Shown: positions 1 through 11,900 of the stretch, piece by piece
How positions within the stretch are numbered: position 1 is the first letter of the stretch
Layout: every line of letters starts with the position of its first letter
Source of the DNA: Dicaeum eximium
Lineage: Eukaryota > Chordata > Aves > Passeriformes > Dicaeidae
NCBI GenBank assembly: GCA_013396995.1
Contig: VWZP01009941.1
Coordinates: 2,706,748-2,770,747, forward strand
Direction: 5' to 3'
DNA length: 64,000 bases
Notes under the pieces: generated by a model
Database searches by the model: none
Told to the model about the DNA's origin: nothing
Seen by the model: the letters and a program-made list of their open reading frames with translations, nothing else
Made by a program: the position numbers and the translations under genes

Positions 1-1919
1 GAATGGATGAGTGATTTGTCTTCCCTGTGTGTATGTCAGCCTAAAGAGGCTCAACACACTTAGACCGTGGCCAGGTTTGGTACTTAACTCTGTAGGGAGG
101 TTTATGGACATTATGACATTTTCCCACTATCCTTTCCTGCCTGTCAATCCCTTGAACACTAGAGGTCTGAGAGGACCACTCACAAAGAAACTCCAGGATA
201 GCTGGGAAGATGTGAGGCTGTCTCAAGAAGGACCAGCACCTGCCAGTCTGCACTGATGAAGTTCTGTAGTGAGACATCCACCAAACTTGAAGCACTAGTT
301 TAATAAAGGTGTTGGATATAAGTGCAGTGCTTTTCTGCAGGCAGCCTTAAGCAGTCATGCTCAGTGGACACACCCATGCTGGTAGAAACTGGCCTTATCC
401 TAACAGCAATATTTAGGCCGAGGTAATCAGGCCTTTGTTACAGAAGATGTGGATGAGAGAAAGAAATAACCCTGAGGTTGTTGCAGGGTGCCCGAGCAAG
501 ATGTTCTCCCTTGTGCTTTTACTGCCTTAGAAGGTTCAAAGCAAACACAAAGTAGATGGCTCTGAGACCTGGATTTGAGAGTACAGTCAGTTGTAATGCT
601 TGGATTTAGATTTTCACACACAAAAATGGACAGAGGTTTATGGCTGCTCCTTCACAGGATGGGCCTGAATTTCAGTACTCTGTTAGAAGAGGAAATTAAA
701 ACTATAATTGAATCTGTGATTGTTGCAAAGAATAAATTAATAAACTCAGTACTTAGGGGCGGAAACAGCCCTAGAACAAAAGCTCCCATCTGTCTGATGG
801 AACTTGGTCTAGACAAACCACTTGAGGACAGTTACTGTTAAGTATCTGTATGAGACTTTAGAGGACATCAATTGCTTCTATGATTGAAGGAGACCCTAAA
901 TATTCCAGAGGAATAGAGGAAGAAGAGGATGTGTGTAGAAGACATATTGTAGAAGACACAGAGGACTATCAAAGTAGGCTGGAAATGGAGCTGGAAAAAG
1001 GGGAAACTAGTCATGGATCTTGAAGGTTGTATGGTGATCCCAAAATTTCCTACTTCTCCCTCAAGAGAAGGAGTAATTGAGGGAGAAGAAAGAGGAGTCA
1101 GAGGATAGAACAATGAATTAAATTTCTTACCTCCTTGTCCTCTACCTTCTTGTCCTTACCTGGATTTAGCAAAAGAGCTTGAAAAGTGGTGAGGCTGCTC
1201 AGCTGAGGACTCCTGGCTGTCAAACAGCCTCTTGGACAAAATGCAGGGTGCTGCTTAGCTGGCAGTGTGAGCACACTGCCCTGCACAACAGGACCAAGGA
1301 AACTTGGAAACCTAGGCATACCTGCCACTCTTGTCTGTGGAAGATATATGCTAGAGCTTTTTTTTGGGTGAGGACAACACAGTGACCTGGCACAAGGTAC
1401 CTGCTTCATCCCCTCCTGGCATGCAGGAGACAGGAGAGAGTGTAAGTATTTGAAACTTGAAGAGAGGAAAAAGGCTCTGGGTTCTGAAGGGGCTTTTTAA
1501 TTCCTGGTGAGACAAAAGCTGAGGGAAGCCCACATCTAGGGCAGAGATGAGCTGTAGGCTTTCAGAGGCACGGGCAGATGATTTTAGAAACAAAAGCACC
1601 TCCCAAGTGATGGGCAACAACCGGTAAGGATTTGCAACAATATTCTCATATCCAAGAACAGAGGCCTCTAAAAAGACATCCAATCATTTTTTATGAACAA
1701 ATGTAGAGTGGCAAAATGGTGTTCCCTCCAGCCAACTTTAAATTATACATGCTAGCTACTCAGTCCTACTGGATTTACTCAGCAATATTGAGAAATGATG
1801 CTTGAGGGGCTGCATGAATTGGAAAGGGACTGGAAGGCCCTTTTCCCTGTTTAAAGACCATAATAGTTATAGCTTTAAATGCAATTTGATTTAAATGTTA
1901 TAATGTTTCACAATCATGT
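1..1919. other. Flank downstream of NOL4, no gene seen
   Basis: No conserved coding segment, RNA gene or recognised transposon. Open frames here reach only about 110 codons, have unrelated composition and lack plausible signals. The sequence is somewhat less AT-rich around 1.1-1.6 kb. It may include transcription-termination sequence of NOL4. Confidence 0.6.
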
Positions 1920-1938
1920 ATTTAAACACAGAAATCTG

Positions 1939-1944
1939 TTTATT
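1939..1944 (-). promoter_or_regulatory. Distal poly(A) signal AATAAA of NOL4
   Basis: Minus-strand AATAAA followed within 30 nt by TTTCTGTGTTT and TGATTGTG, a plausible GU-rich downstream element. It is the best candidate for the main 3' end; a cleavage site near 1920 is inferred. Confidence 0.55.
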
Positions 1945-2876
1945 TACCCAAACAAAACAGAGGAAATTATTCCAGCCCTCAGGTTTTGAATTCTCATTTA
2001 AATATGTGAACATGAGTCCACAACTTAGAGATGTTTGTGTATCTATGTACCTCCAAAATACTCATATTTCATAGGCTTTTTCACATTAATATTCACCAAC
2101 AGTATCACAAAAGTTCTTTTTCTTTTACATAACTGTAAGCAACAGTAATTCTAGAAACACTAGAGAAAAAAAAAGCATAGCAATGTCCACAGTTACAAGA
2201 AAAAGTGCACATTACTTGGTCACAATCACAGTCATTACTTGGAAAACTATATGTAACAAGTAGATATAAAATATCACTGATGCCTTAAACTCATTGTCAA
2301 AAACGGAATTACATAAAATTTTGTACATGAAATAAGGCAAATTTAGGAATGCACAAGAAACTTGTTATTCAACAAAAGCTAAACAACAGAACAGATAGTA
2401 CAATAAGCATAAACTAAAGTACCTTTTTTCTATATACTTAAAAAGAAGCCTGCCATAGTGCACAAAGAAAACACCATTAATGTGTAATCAATATTATAAA
2501 ATAAGAAATAGAGGGGTTGGGAAGAGTGGGGAAGGGGAGAGAAGAGTTTTAGTATAGTTGCAGCTGCATCCACTTACAGTTTTGTACAGGTTTTACCTAG
2601 GCCTGGGAATTATACAAATTATACCAGAAGCGTCAATGACCTTCCTTGGTAAGAATTTTGTTTAAATTAAGGAAAAAAAATAAATACACACAAGAGTGCA
2701 AATTTTCAGATTGTCACTTGCAACCTCTTAACATTCATCATCTACATCCAATCACAACTAGAGGGACTTGTATAAGACAGCAGCAGTGATCATGGAGTCA
2801 GATGAACTCACCGTAAGAAATCAAATCATCTTTTTTTTTTCTCAACGATATGTCTTTTTTAAAAAAGGCTCAACTC

Positions 2877-2882
2877 TTTATT
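2877..2882 (-). promoter_or_regulatory. Possible proximal poly(A) signal AATAAA of NOL4
   Basis: Minus-strand AATAAAG inside the 3' UTR, about 800 nt after the stop. The downstream sequence is not clearly GU-rich and contains a small U6/A6 hairpin (about 2854-2869), so use of this site is uncertain. Confidence 0.3.
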
Positions 2883-3675
2883 AATTGCTAATAAAGCTGC
2901 AATATATTACAGAATGGAGTTGAGAATGGCATGAATGCAGGAAATGCATACTTCCTTTGGAAGGTATTCCATAGATGACAATTTACAGTACACAGGGGAG
3001 GAAATTATCCAGCATCAAGAGTTACTCATTGTAGAAAGAATATGAAGTTGGGGAGACGGGCACAGCCAGGGATTCAAGAGAGGAAGGGGGGACTTAAAAT
3101 AGCTCCTCAAAACATTTTCAGGACCAGTGAAAAAGTTTACCAAAGTAAAAATGAAAAATCTTGAATGAAAACAAAAATCTTTTGTTTCGTTTTTTATAAA
3201 AATTACATTTTTTTAAAATACAAGATCCTTTTAATTGCAATTGTGCCCTGTAGCAACAGGACATTTGGCAATGTTTTGCCATATACTGCAGCTTTAAGTC
3301 CAATGAGTCAGTATCACATTCCACTAATATTGCACTTGGATCTTGAACCACTTGTTTTAAAAAACCATCACAGCATCTTCTGTTTTCTCCACTTGTTAGA
3401 ATGAGTTAATTTCTAGCCACTTTTTCGATATTTATGCTGACACACTAAAACAAAAGCAATAGCCTGGACACAGTAAAGTACCCCGGAAATACCAGAGGTC
3501 GAAGTTCACTTGAAGCACCTTAACACATCACTTTATGGATCAAGAACAGTGTGGCATTATGGTCATTAACTCTCCTAAAAGACTGTGCAGTAACTGAAGT
3601 GTGTGCTCTGGGAAATCAGAATGTCATTAGTGGAAATTCTGAGATAAGACCAGGCCGGTGTGAAGGTCACATGAC

Positions 3676-3869
3676 TCAGTTCTGCTGCAAAATAAGGTTT
3701 TCCAGTTCATCTGCGGAGCGCAATAAAAACGCGGCGGATTCTCGGTACCCTGCCACGAGCTGCCTCACTGCATTTATTTCAGTCGGACTCAGCTGGGGTC
3801 TGGAGCTGGAACTACTCGAGGATCCAGAGCTGGTTGCTAACTGCCTCTTCATACTGAGATCTGTTGGAC
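3676..3869 (-). CDS. NOL4: NOL4 terminal coding exon E with stop codon
   Basis: 194 coding nt: two bases completing a Gly codon, 63 codons and TGA at 3678-3676. The acceptor is TTTGCTGTCTGCAG. The exon opens with PTDLSMKRQ, an exact PxDLS motif, the class bound by CtBP corepressors (motif seen; binding inferred). A Gly/Ser run follows (SSGSSSSSSSRP, with a slightly longer poly-Ser than I recall for mammals). Then comes the conserved C-terminal helix region, LSPTEINAVRQLVAGYRES to ELENLILQQN, probably coiled or helical. This exon is locally GC- and CpG-richer than the surrounding introns. An AATAAA string at about 3770 lies inside codons and is not a poly(A) signal. Confidence 0.97.
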
Positions 3870-5909
3870 CTGCAGACAGCAAAGGGAAAGAAAAGAAGCT
3901 TCAGATCTGCTGTCAGAGACGCTTCACAGGTTTGTAGATACAAATGCAGAGTAGTAGGACCTGCTCGCAGCTGAGCACAAGTAGCAGAAATAAGCAATAA
4001 CTGTTCTGTTACCTGTTGCCTTGACAGGAACCACAGCAATTCATATTTAGGTATCACTGACCCTGCTTGCAGAACATGAGGGGCAAGCCCACTGCCAGCA
4101 AAAAATTACCCTCCAGGGGCATATTCCAACAGCATGAGCCACTTGCACCCCAAACCCTGCCCTGGGATCTGACAGTGGTGATCAGGCAGAAGGTTCATCT
4201 CCTGTGCCTCCCCCCAGCTCCAGCTGCCATCGTGGACTTCATGGCAATATGCAATTGCAATTTTTACCACAGAAAATCCAACTTATGTTCTCTAGACAGC
4301 TATTTTCACATTTTATGCTTCAACCAGCATGTGGCCAGATTGAATCCCTTGCAGACGTAGATAAATGGTCATCCACATGACTTGCCTGATGCTGTCTGAT
4401 CACTTACATAAATAGCTGCTCATGAATGAGATTAGGCTGGTGACAATCTGGCTGCCACACTGAGGAGCACACTATCATCTGTGAGGACTGCATACAGCTG
4501 GCAACACATTGCAAGGATCTTGTAAGGCCAGAACACTGACAAGAGCTTCTGCAGCAATCACCGTGCTGTTGTATTGGCAGCTCACAGCAGTATGCTTAGC
4601 ACTTTTCTTCAAAAAATAGTCTCAAAACATGAATATTTCCTATAGAACACAGCATTCCTGAGGGCAGTCTGCAGGTTACTGTGACTGGCAAAACATCTGC
4701 CATCATGAACTTTGGCTTTGTGTGGAATTTCCCTGGTTGTTTGATCAGTTATTAACCAGCTAAGACACAGAGTGTTTTAATGACGTGTTTGTAATTTCCA
4801 CTTAACCCATTTTTTTCTTCCTGGAGTGTGAATTAGGACAGGTAGAATTGAACTGAGGACTTTTTTGAACATATATAGAAGGATATAGATGGCAACTATA
4901 CATATTAAACAATATATTTTGTGCAAATCTGGGAAATACTGCTCTGTCATTTTGGCAGTGCAGCAAATCTACACTTCTAGCAAGCAGAAGATCAGACTAG
5001 CCTGACCCTAATGTTAATACTCTCCTTGGGAAATTGGGATCAAGATATCCAAAGCAATGTATCTTGCTTTCCTAAAAGAAAAATGTCATTCTTCAATTTG
5101 ATTAGGACAATATATGTCAATGCCAAGGTTTTCCAGCAAAGACTGGAATAATTTTAAAATTTAGTATATTCAACTGTAGAACACAGAACACAGTAATTCA
5201 TACTCTGGAGGTTCTCCTAAATAATCCCACAAAATTTATAAGATTCAAAAACACAGACTCACAATTGTAAGCTCTAATGGAAAGAGATGTCTGATTTACA
5301 GAAGCTGAAGATCTGGTCATAATGCTCATTTAATTTTCTTTCTTATATATCTGTGCAGATGTACAGGTGAGACCACAAAAACATGTGGAGATTGCCATGC
5401 CCCCACAAAAACTGAAGTTAATGAAAAATCTCCCCTTGACTGAATAAAAGCAGAGCTGGGACCATGAAAAGAAACTACTCAAACAGAAAGGATCCTATTA
5501 GATCCGATTTCCTACTACACAACCAGCAAAAGCAGCACTTGGCCTTACAACTTGTATTATCTGGTTTTACACTGGTATAAAGGAACTGACTTTTAAATGA
5601 ATTCCAGTGTACAAAGGATAAATTAAGCACAATTATCTCAGTGAATTTGTTTGGTATGACCGCACACTGCAGGAAAATGATGACTGTGAAGGAGAGGATA
5701 TTTTTAAATAAAATCTTAACTCAGCACAGGGAAGAATGGTAATGCCACTTGGGCTGAATGGTTGTAAGGAACCATTAAAGATTTCTATATTTATTGAGGC
5801 AGTAGTGAAAGAGCTGCCACTGACATATTGAGGGCATTTTGCTCCATATGAACCTACTTTAACTTTTATGCTCTTTCCTTTACTTTCATTCATGTCACTG
5901 TCAAAAACA

Positions 5910-5969
<60 letters not shown>

Positions 5970-8900
5970 TATCTGGCAGAACAGAGCTTCTGAAGCAAAC
6001 TGCATCATTTTATAGAATGTAACTGAAGGGCTTTTCTCATTGGCAATCCAGATTTTAAGTGACAGAATAGGATATCAATTTATGTCACTCATAAGTAAAA
6101 TATACATGGAAATGTGCTTGGTCATACCCCACAGGTTTTCCTTACACAAACTGATGGTGCACTGCTCTGAAAGGCAAACTAGGAGAAGACCAGATATCCA
6201 TCATGCACAAATCAGTATAAATCCTCACAAGTCTATAGGGTCATAGTTATTTACACAGTCTGAAGATCTGGCTGGCTCTGTATTCCTACATGGCTGGATT
6301 AACTTTCATGAAGAAAGTTCTTCAATTCTTCTTCTTTGCACCCTGAAGGTACTGGAAAAAGCTGGATGGCAGTCTGCATACACAAAGAACAATCACAACC
6401 CAACAATCCTCTTGGTCTGGGAGATTTCTGTTGTGTCAGAGCTCTTGTATACAACGAAAAAAAAATCTCAAATTTTAACATACTCAGCTTCTTCAAACTA
6501 CTTGGTGTTTGGTTGGTGGTTTTTTTTGTTTTGTTTTGGTTTGGTTTTGCTTTTTTTTTTTTAATTTCTATTTACTAGGAAAATGGGATTTTACTTCACT
6601 CCCCAACTCCTGCCTTGCACTTAACAATTCACAGTGCTGTCCTCCTTCCCTCTCAAAGAAACTCCACTGAGGAAAAAAACACAGGAATACACACACAGGG
6701 AAAAGTTTCATAGCTGTGATTTTGGGACAGTGAGAACACCCATGCCTTTTCAGGATGGGAAGCTGCCAGAGAACTGAACACGAAAAAAGAGCCAATGCTT
6801 CATGTGGAGATAAGGATTTTAGCTCTTTTAATTATGTTATGTGACCCCTACATCTCACCTCCAAAGCTCACCTATGACAGCCCATGCTTTATATCTGGGA
6901 GAATACCTCACTCAGAGATTAGTCCCAGGATGTGTTATATTGGTCTCAGCTTTTAATAGCTATGATAGACACTCACTGGCAGCAATAGAGATTCTCAAAG
7001 GCTGGTCAGGCTGCTAAATACTAAAATATTGTAACTTATTTGTAGCTTCATTAGCCATACCTGGTCATTTACAAACTAAAGAATAAGTGCAACCTATAAG
7101 TGCATTATTGTACTGTACATTTTTCCCATGTAATTTTATGCAAATCAGCTATTGAAACATGGAAAACCTTATTCATACCTACCATATCTCTTTAATCAGA
7201 AAAATAAATCACAGCTATTCTGAAGGCTAAAAATAGCTGGTTAAGGACACTTTATGTACATCTATCTCCAGAAGCCATCATGTCTTTTAATAACTATCGT
7301 TACTATTTCTTTGGTATATTTAACATCATTTATTAAGCTGCCAGTCCTCACAGGAACAAGAAAGTGTATACTTGTAAAGAGGGAAATCTGAATATTTTTG
7401 CAATGAATTTTGCAGTGTCAGGTTCTTCCAAGATGTTACTGCACATTTTAGCATACTGCTTCCTATTCTGGAGTACGTCAGAACTATTAAAAATCTTGAT
7501 TGCAAACATTACCAGGTTCCACGATGTCTGCTGAGCGAGCAAAGATATGAGATTGAGACAGGAGACTTATTTCTATTTTTTAGTGCATATTTCCATAACA
7601 CAAAATTGTCACCTTTCATGTTTTTGTAACAGCACAACATTCTCACAAGCAGTGGATTAAACAACTTGCTGAGACAGACCCTTTCTTTTATACTCTTTCA
7701 GAAGACTAAAGTATTGTTCCTCTGCCTCTTTTTTAGGCCACTTGATTGACACAACACTTTAACATGGGAATATTTTTGATTTACTATCTCTGTTCAGTTA
7801 CATTGATGTTATTTCCTCTGTGAGTTGCAATTGTTCCTGTTGGAACCACATCAGGCTGAACATGAAAACTCTAAAAACACACTCTTCATGTGCTAGACAA
7901 ACATTTATCAAATTAGCTGCTAGAAATGTCTGCCATTAAACACACTGTGGAACAAATGGCTTTTTCTGTAAATTACAAGACTTTAATGGAACTAGTTATC
8001 ACCTCATGCACTACTCATTATCAACGTGATTTATATAAAATTCCAAAATATGGGTCAGATGTAGATGTGTTGATACTGATTGCTTAGACACTATCAACTG
8101 TCTCAGCAAAATTCCCTTATGAACTGTATGTTGTCACTGGGTAGCTACCAGTCTTACAATTAACAACCACTGAAAGAATAATAAATGTGTCAGTGACTCT
8201 CAAAATTGTTATCCCTATTGTAAATAATAATGTAGAATAAAAATTGTTAAAAGCTTTATGTGCCTAAGCATCTACATGTCCATTAATAGTTAAGCAACCT
8301 TTTTCATCAGCGATAATGCAAAAAGCAGTGACACTTACTTAGAGAAAAATACATTTGCCCATGCTTTGAAATATCTTGTGTGCATCTTTTCTATTGCATC
8401 TATTCTCCTCTTCCATTTTTTCCCCATGAATGGCTTTAGAGGAGAGGTTTGACTACATTCTTATATACTCCAATAAAACTAAATAGAAAAAATCCTATCA
8501 AAGTATGCTACCTTTGCTTTCCAAATCAGATGTATTTATTGTAATAAGAATGCTTTATTGTGATATTATGTATCTGTCAATGCTTCTTTTCCTCCTGCCT
8601 TCAAATATAGAGCAGATGTACCTAAAAGTACTGTTTCAAGTGCCAGGAGAAATCAAGAAAACAGGGACTGATGAATTAGACCTTTTAAGCTTCTTTCTCC
8701 CTTTTACATCTCTCTTCCCTCTGGAAGATACATCTTCTGCTACTTTAGACAGCAGGAAAAAATGCTGTCTTGCCTGAGGAAAGCAATATGAAAAACATAG
8801 AAATGCCTACAGCCATCATTCATTTTCAGTGATCAGGAAACACGGTGGTCTGTGATTAAATGATTATGTGAGATCCTTCCTATCCACCACAGGAGATTAA

Positions 8901-11900
8901 TTATGTGGTGTATACTGAGCTGCCTTAACAGTTGTCACCTCAGCTTTGCACAGAGGTAGAAAAGTAGGATACTGCCCTGTACATCCACAGACATTCCATT
9001 TCCATCCCCACGGTGGGAACGAGGTAGTACTTGCTTTGTGTCATGTATCTGACAATTTGAAGAGGATGAGGAAGGAGGAAGAGGAATGTAGGGAAGGTCT
9101 TAACAGAAAATTCAGCCAGCATTTTCCAGCAAGAAATTCCCCTTTGCCAAAATACAGATCAAACCATTTAAGTTCTCCCAACCCCACATTTTGGGTTTTT
9201 AAATGGGATTAAACATACTGTCCCAGGTTCCTAACTCTATCACTCTTGATCTGTTCCTTCATGCCCCAGGTTCTGTGTTAGAGACAAAGTGTGTTCTCTT
9301 TCTCCTCTCTCCACTTTGATGTCATCAGGGTAGCACTGAGAGCACAAAAGACTGTGAAAGAGTAGAGGTATAAAGAAGACCTGGAGAGAGGAACCACAGC
9401 AAAAACCCCATTCAACTCCTATATCCTGGCTAGCCAACCTGTGAGCAACCCACTCAGCACTTTAAAAACTAGCTACAGATTGGATATTCCCATTTGTTGC
9501 TTTTTTCCCCCAAGTTTGCCACCAAGAATATCACCAAGTTTATCACCAAGTTTATCACCGCCATCAATCATGCAAGTGCCAAGATGTTACAGAAGGTTAC
9601 AACTAGACCATATTTTTGGATGTGGAAAGGAGGCACCTTCCCTGCTGTCTCATGAGCAAGTGGACAAGAGTGCTCAGTACTTCTCTCCCTGCCGCAGATC
9701 AGCACAGCCATGCTGATCCTTGGAGGTCAGCAGCTCCTGACCTCTGCTGACATTCCCCCAGCTACCCCATTGTCTTCAGCAAGGCTGCATCATCTGGAGG
9801 ACCAGGATGCAGAAAGACCAGGACACGGGGGTAGGAGGCCTGGCTAAAGCAGGGAACAGCTGGGAGGGCACAGCCTCTGGAAGGGAGCAGCAGGGAGGGG
9901 TGAGCAGTGTGAGGGAAGTCCCTCAGCTACCAGCTGGGCCATTAGGCCACCACGGTCTGCAGGCCTGCCCATGGGAGAGGAGGCTGAAAGAGAAGCCTGC
10001 CAAGGCCAGGATGTGCCGTGGTGTGAACAAAATGGGATTCAGCCAAAGAACTCACCTGAGCTGGAAGGGGACTGGACGTTCGTGGTGCCTGGGATGCAGT
10101 GCTGAGTTGTGGCTGTGGTGGAGGTAGGCTGCAGATCTGTGGAGAGAAATGGAGACACAACACTTTGTCTTACTGTGACATGAGGGCATATCCTGCATGG
10201 CCAGCCCAACAGTGAGTCCCAAACACCCTCTTTTTACACACATAAGAGGAACTGACTGACATTTCTGGCTAGAAAACCAGACAATGATGCAGAAGAAACA
10301 GTCCTCCAGGCAACCCAGCTATGGCAGCAGAAACATATTCTACAGCTCTTAGAGAAAATGGACTTCAGGAAATGAAGCAGCTGTGAAGACCATGACTCCA
10401 AGGAGCCAAACATGACTTCAGAGAGTGCTGGCCATCATCAGGAGAGGGCAGAAGCAACCCACTGGACTGAAATACATGGAGAGACAAGCCAATCCCACTC
10501 CCTCAGGAGATGCTCAGGCTACATGCAGGGACTTCAGCAGTTCCTGGTGGTAACCGGAGATTTTGCTCCCAACATTATCTCCTGTCCTCACCCTTCTGCC
10601 CTCAGACTGGACATTCTTCTGAGTTCAGTCCAGGAATAATAGAAGGGAGACAGCTGAAGCCTTTGTGGCTGGCTGAGCTGGCAGGCAAATTTGTTTACAT
10701 TCACTGAACTATTGCACCTTGGAGGTTCTCCATTCAGTTCTGAACAGGCATTAGCCAGCATTAGCCTTAAAAAAAGAGAGCTGTGGAAATCCACCCTTCT
10801 CAAAGAGCAGCTCTCCTTTACCATCTAAATGAATCAAATACAACATGAACAAAGGCTTCTCCCCAGCGCACGTACCGGCTGAGACTCTGTCAACCCACAG
10901 ATTGCTTGGTGAATGTTTCCAGACAAGCTGGATCGGCCTAAAAAGTTCAAAAGGAGGGGGAAAAGACACCTTGGTGTTCTAAGACTAAGCCCTTTTCTTC
11001 TGTGCTTTTTTGCCAGCCCGTAATAAAGGAGGGGTCATTGTACAAGCTGCTCCATTCTGTTTGCTCATATTGAGCAGTTTCATGAAGGCTTGCCCCATGC
11101 AGTTGTGTGAGGAGCTAATTATGGCTCTGTAATTAGCCATGTGGAAGGACAGACCTCCCCATGCAGGGAGAAGCACTGCAACAGCAGGCAGAGAGAGGTC
11201 CCTGAGCCAGAGCCACCAAACAGTTGGGCGAACAGATAGCTGAGTCTGTAAGGTCAGAGTAGGGGTGAACTTTATATGGAGGAAATAGCCAAATTAAATG
11301 AGTCACAGAATACAAAATACATACATCAGCTGGACTACTAGACAGAGAGTTAAATGGACATTAATTATTACATTACTGTGGGGAAAGGTCCAGAAATAGG
11401 TAATCGAGCAGTGAGTTTTACGTAGCTATTGCAGCTATTGCAACTTCTTTTTTTTCTGTTTTAGCAGATACAAAAAAACAGACTGTATTTGTTTATACAC
11501 ACATTCTGACTGAGGTGTGTATTTGTTTTTACACTAGGAGAACATCTGTAAATGTGACAAGAACATTTGATAGGTTACTATATTGAAAAGGAATTGCATT
11601 TTTAAATTAGTTCTTAGCTCCTGAAAACAATTCACAAGTAAATATCCTGTTCTCCAGTGAAGTATCTCATTAACCATTTTAACAGCCTTGCATATGTTTG
11701 GAACAAGAGTCCTTGAAACAGCGAAATGACTGCAAACAAGGGTCCTATCAGGTCTGTCAGGAGGGCAATGGTTACCCCTGTCAACTGCAACTCCAACCAC
11801 TCTTCTTGTCTACCAATGGACACATCAGAGAGGAATGACAGATCTCACTGGCCTCCAGTCCTCCCACTTCTCCTGTGGGGAAACCACCTACTAGAGCCAG

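Larger units (their letters stand above)
1920..3675 (-). other. NOL4: NOL4 3' untranslated region (approximate end)
   Basis: The UTR starts right after the TGA at 3676. The region is AT-rich with frequent stops in all frames, U-rich and A-rich tracts, and no repeat signature. The end is placed just past the AATAAA at 1944-1939 (minus), which is followed by GU-rich sequence; that gives about 1.75 kb, in line with the long 3' UTR of mammalian NOL4. The exact cleavage site is inferred. An earlier AATAAA at 2882-2877 could give a UTR of about 0.8 kb. Confidence 0.7.

Noticed and set aside
3768..3776. AATAAA on the minus strand near 3770 as a poly(A) signal
   Set aside because: It lies within the codons for TEINAV of the conserved NOL4 C-terminus.
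9441..9716. Open frame with a Ser/Leu/Pro repeat (PSLSPSLSPP) on the plus strand
   Set aside because: The peptide repeat is just the translation of the 12-bp tandem DNA repeat; no other coding signal.
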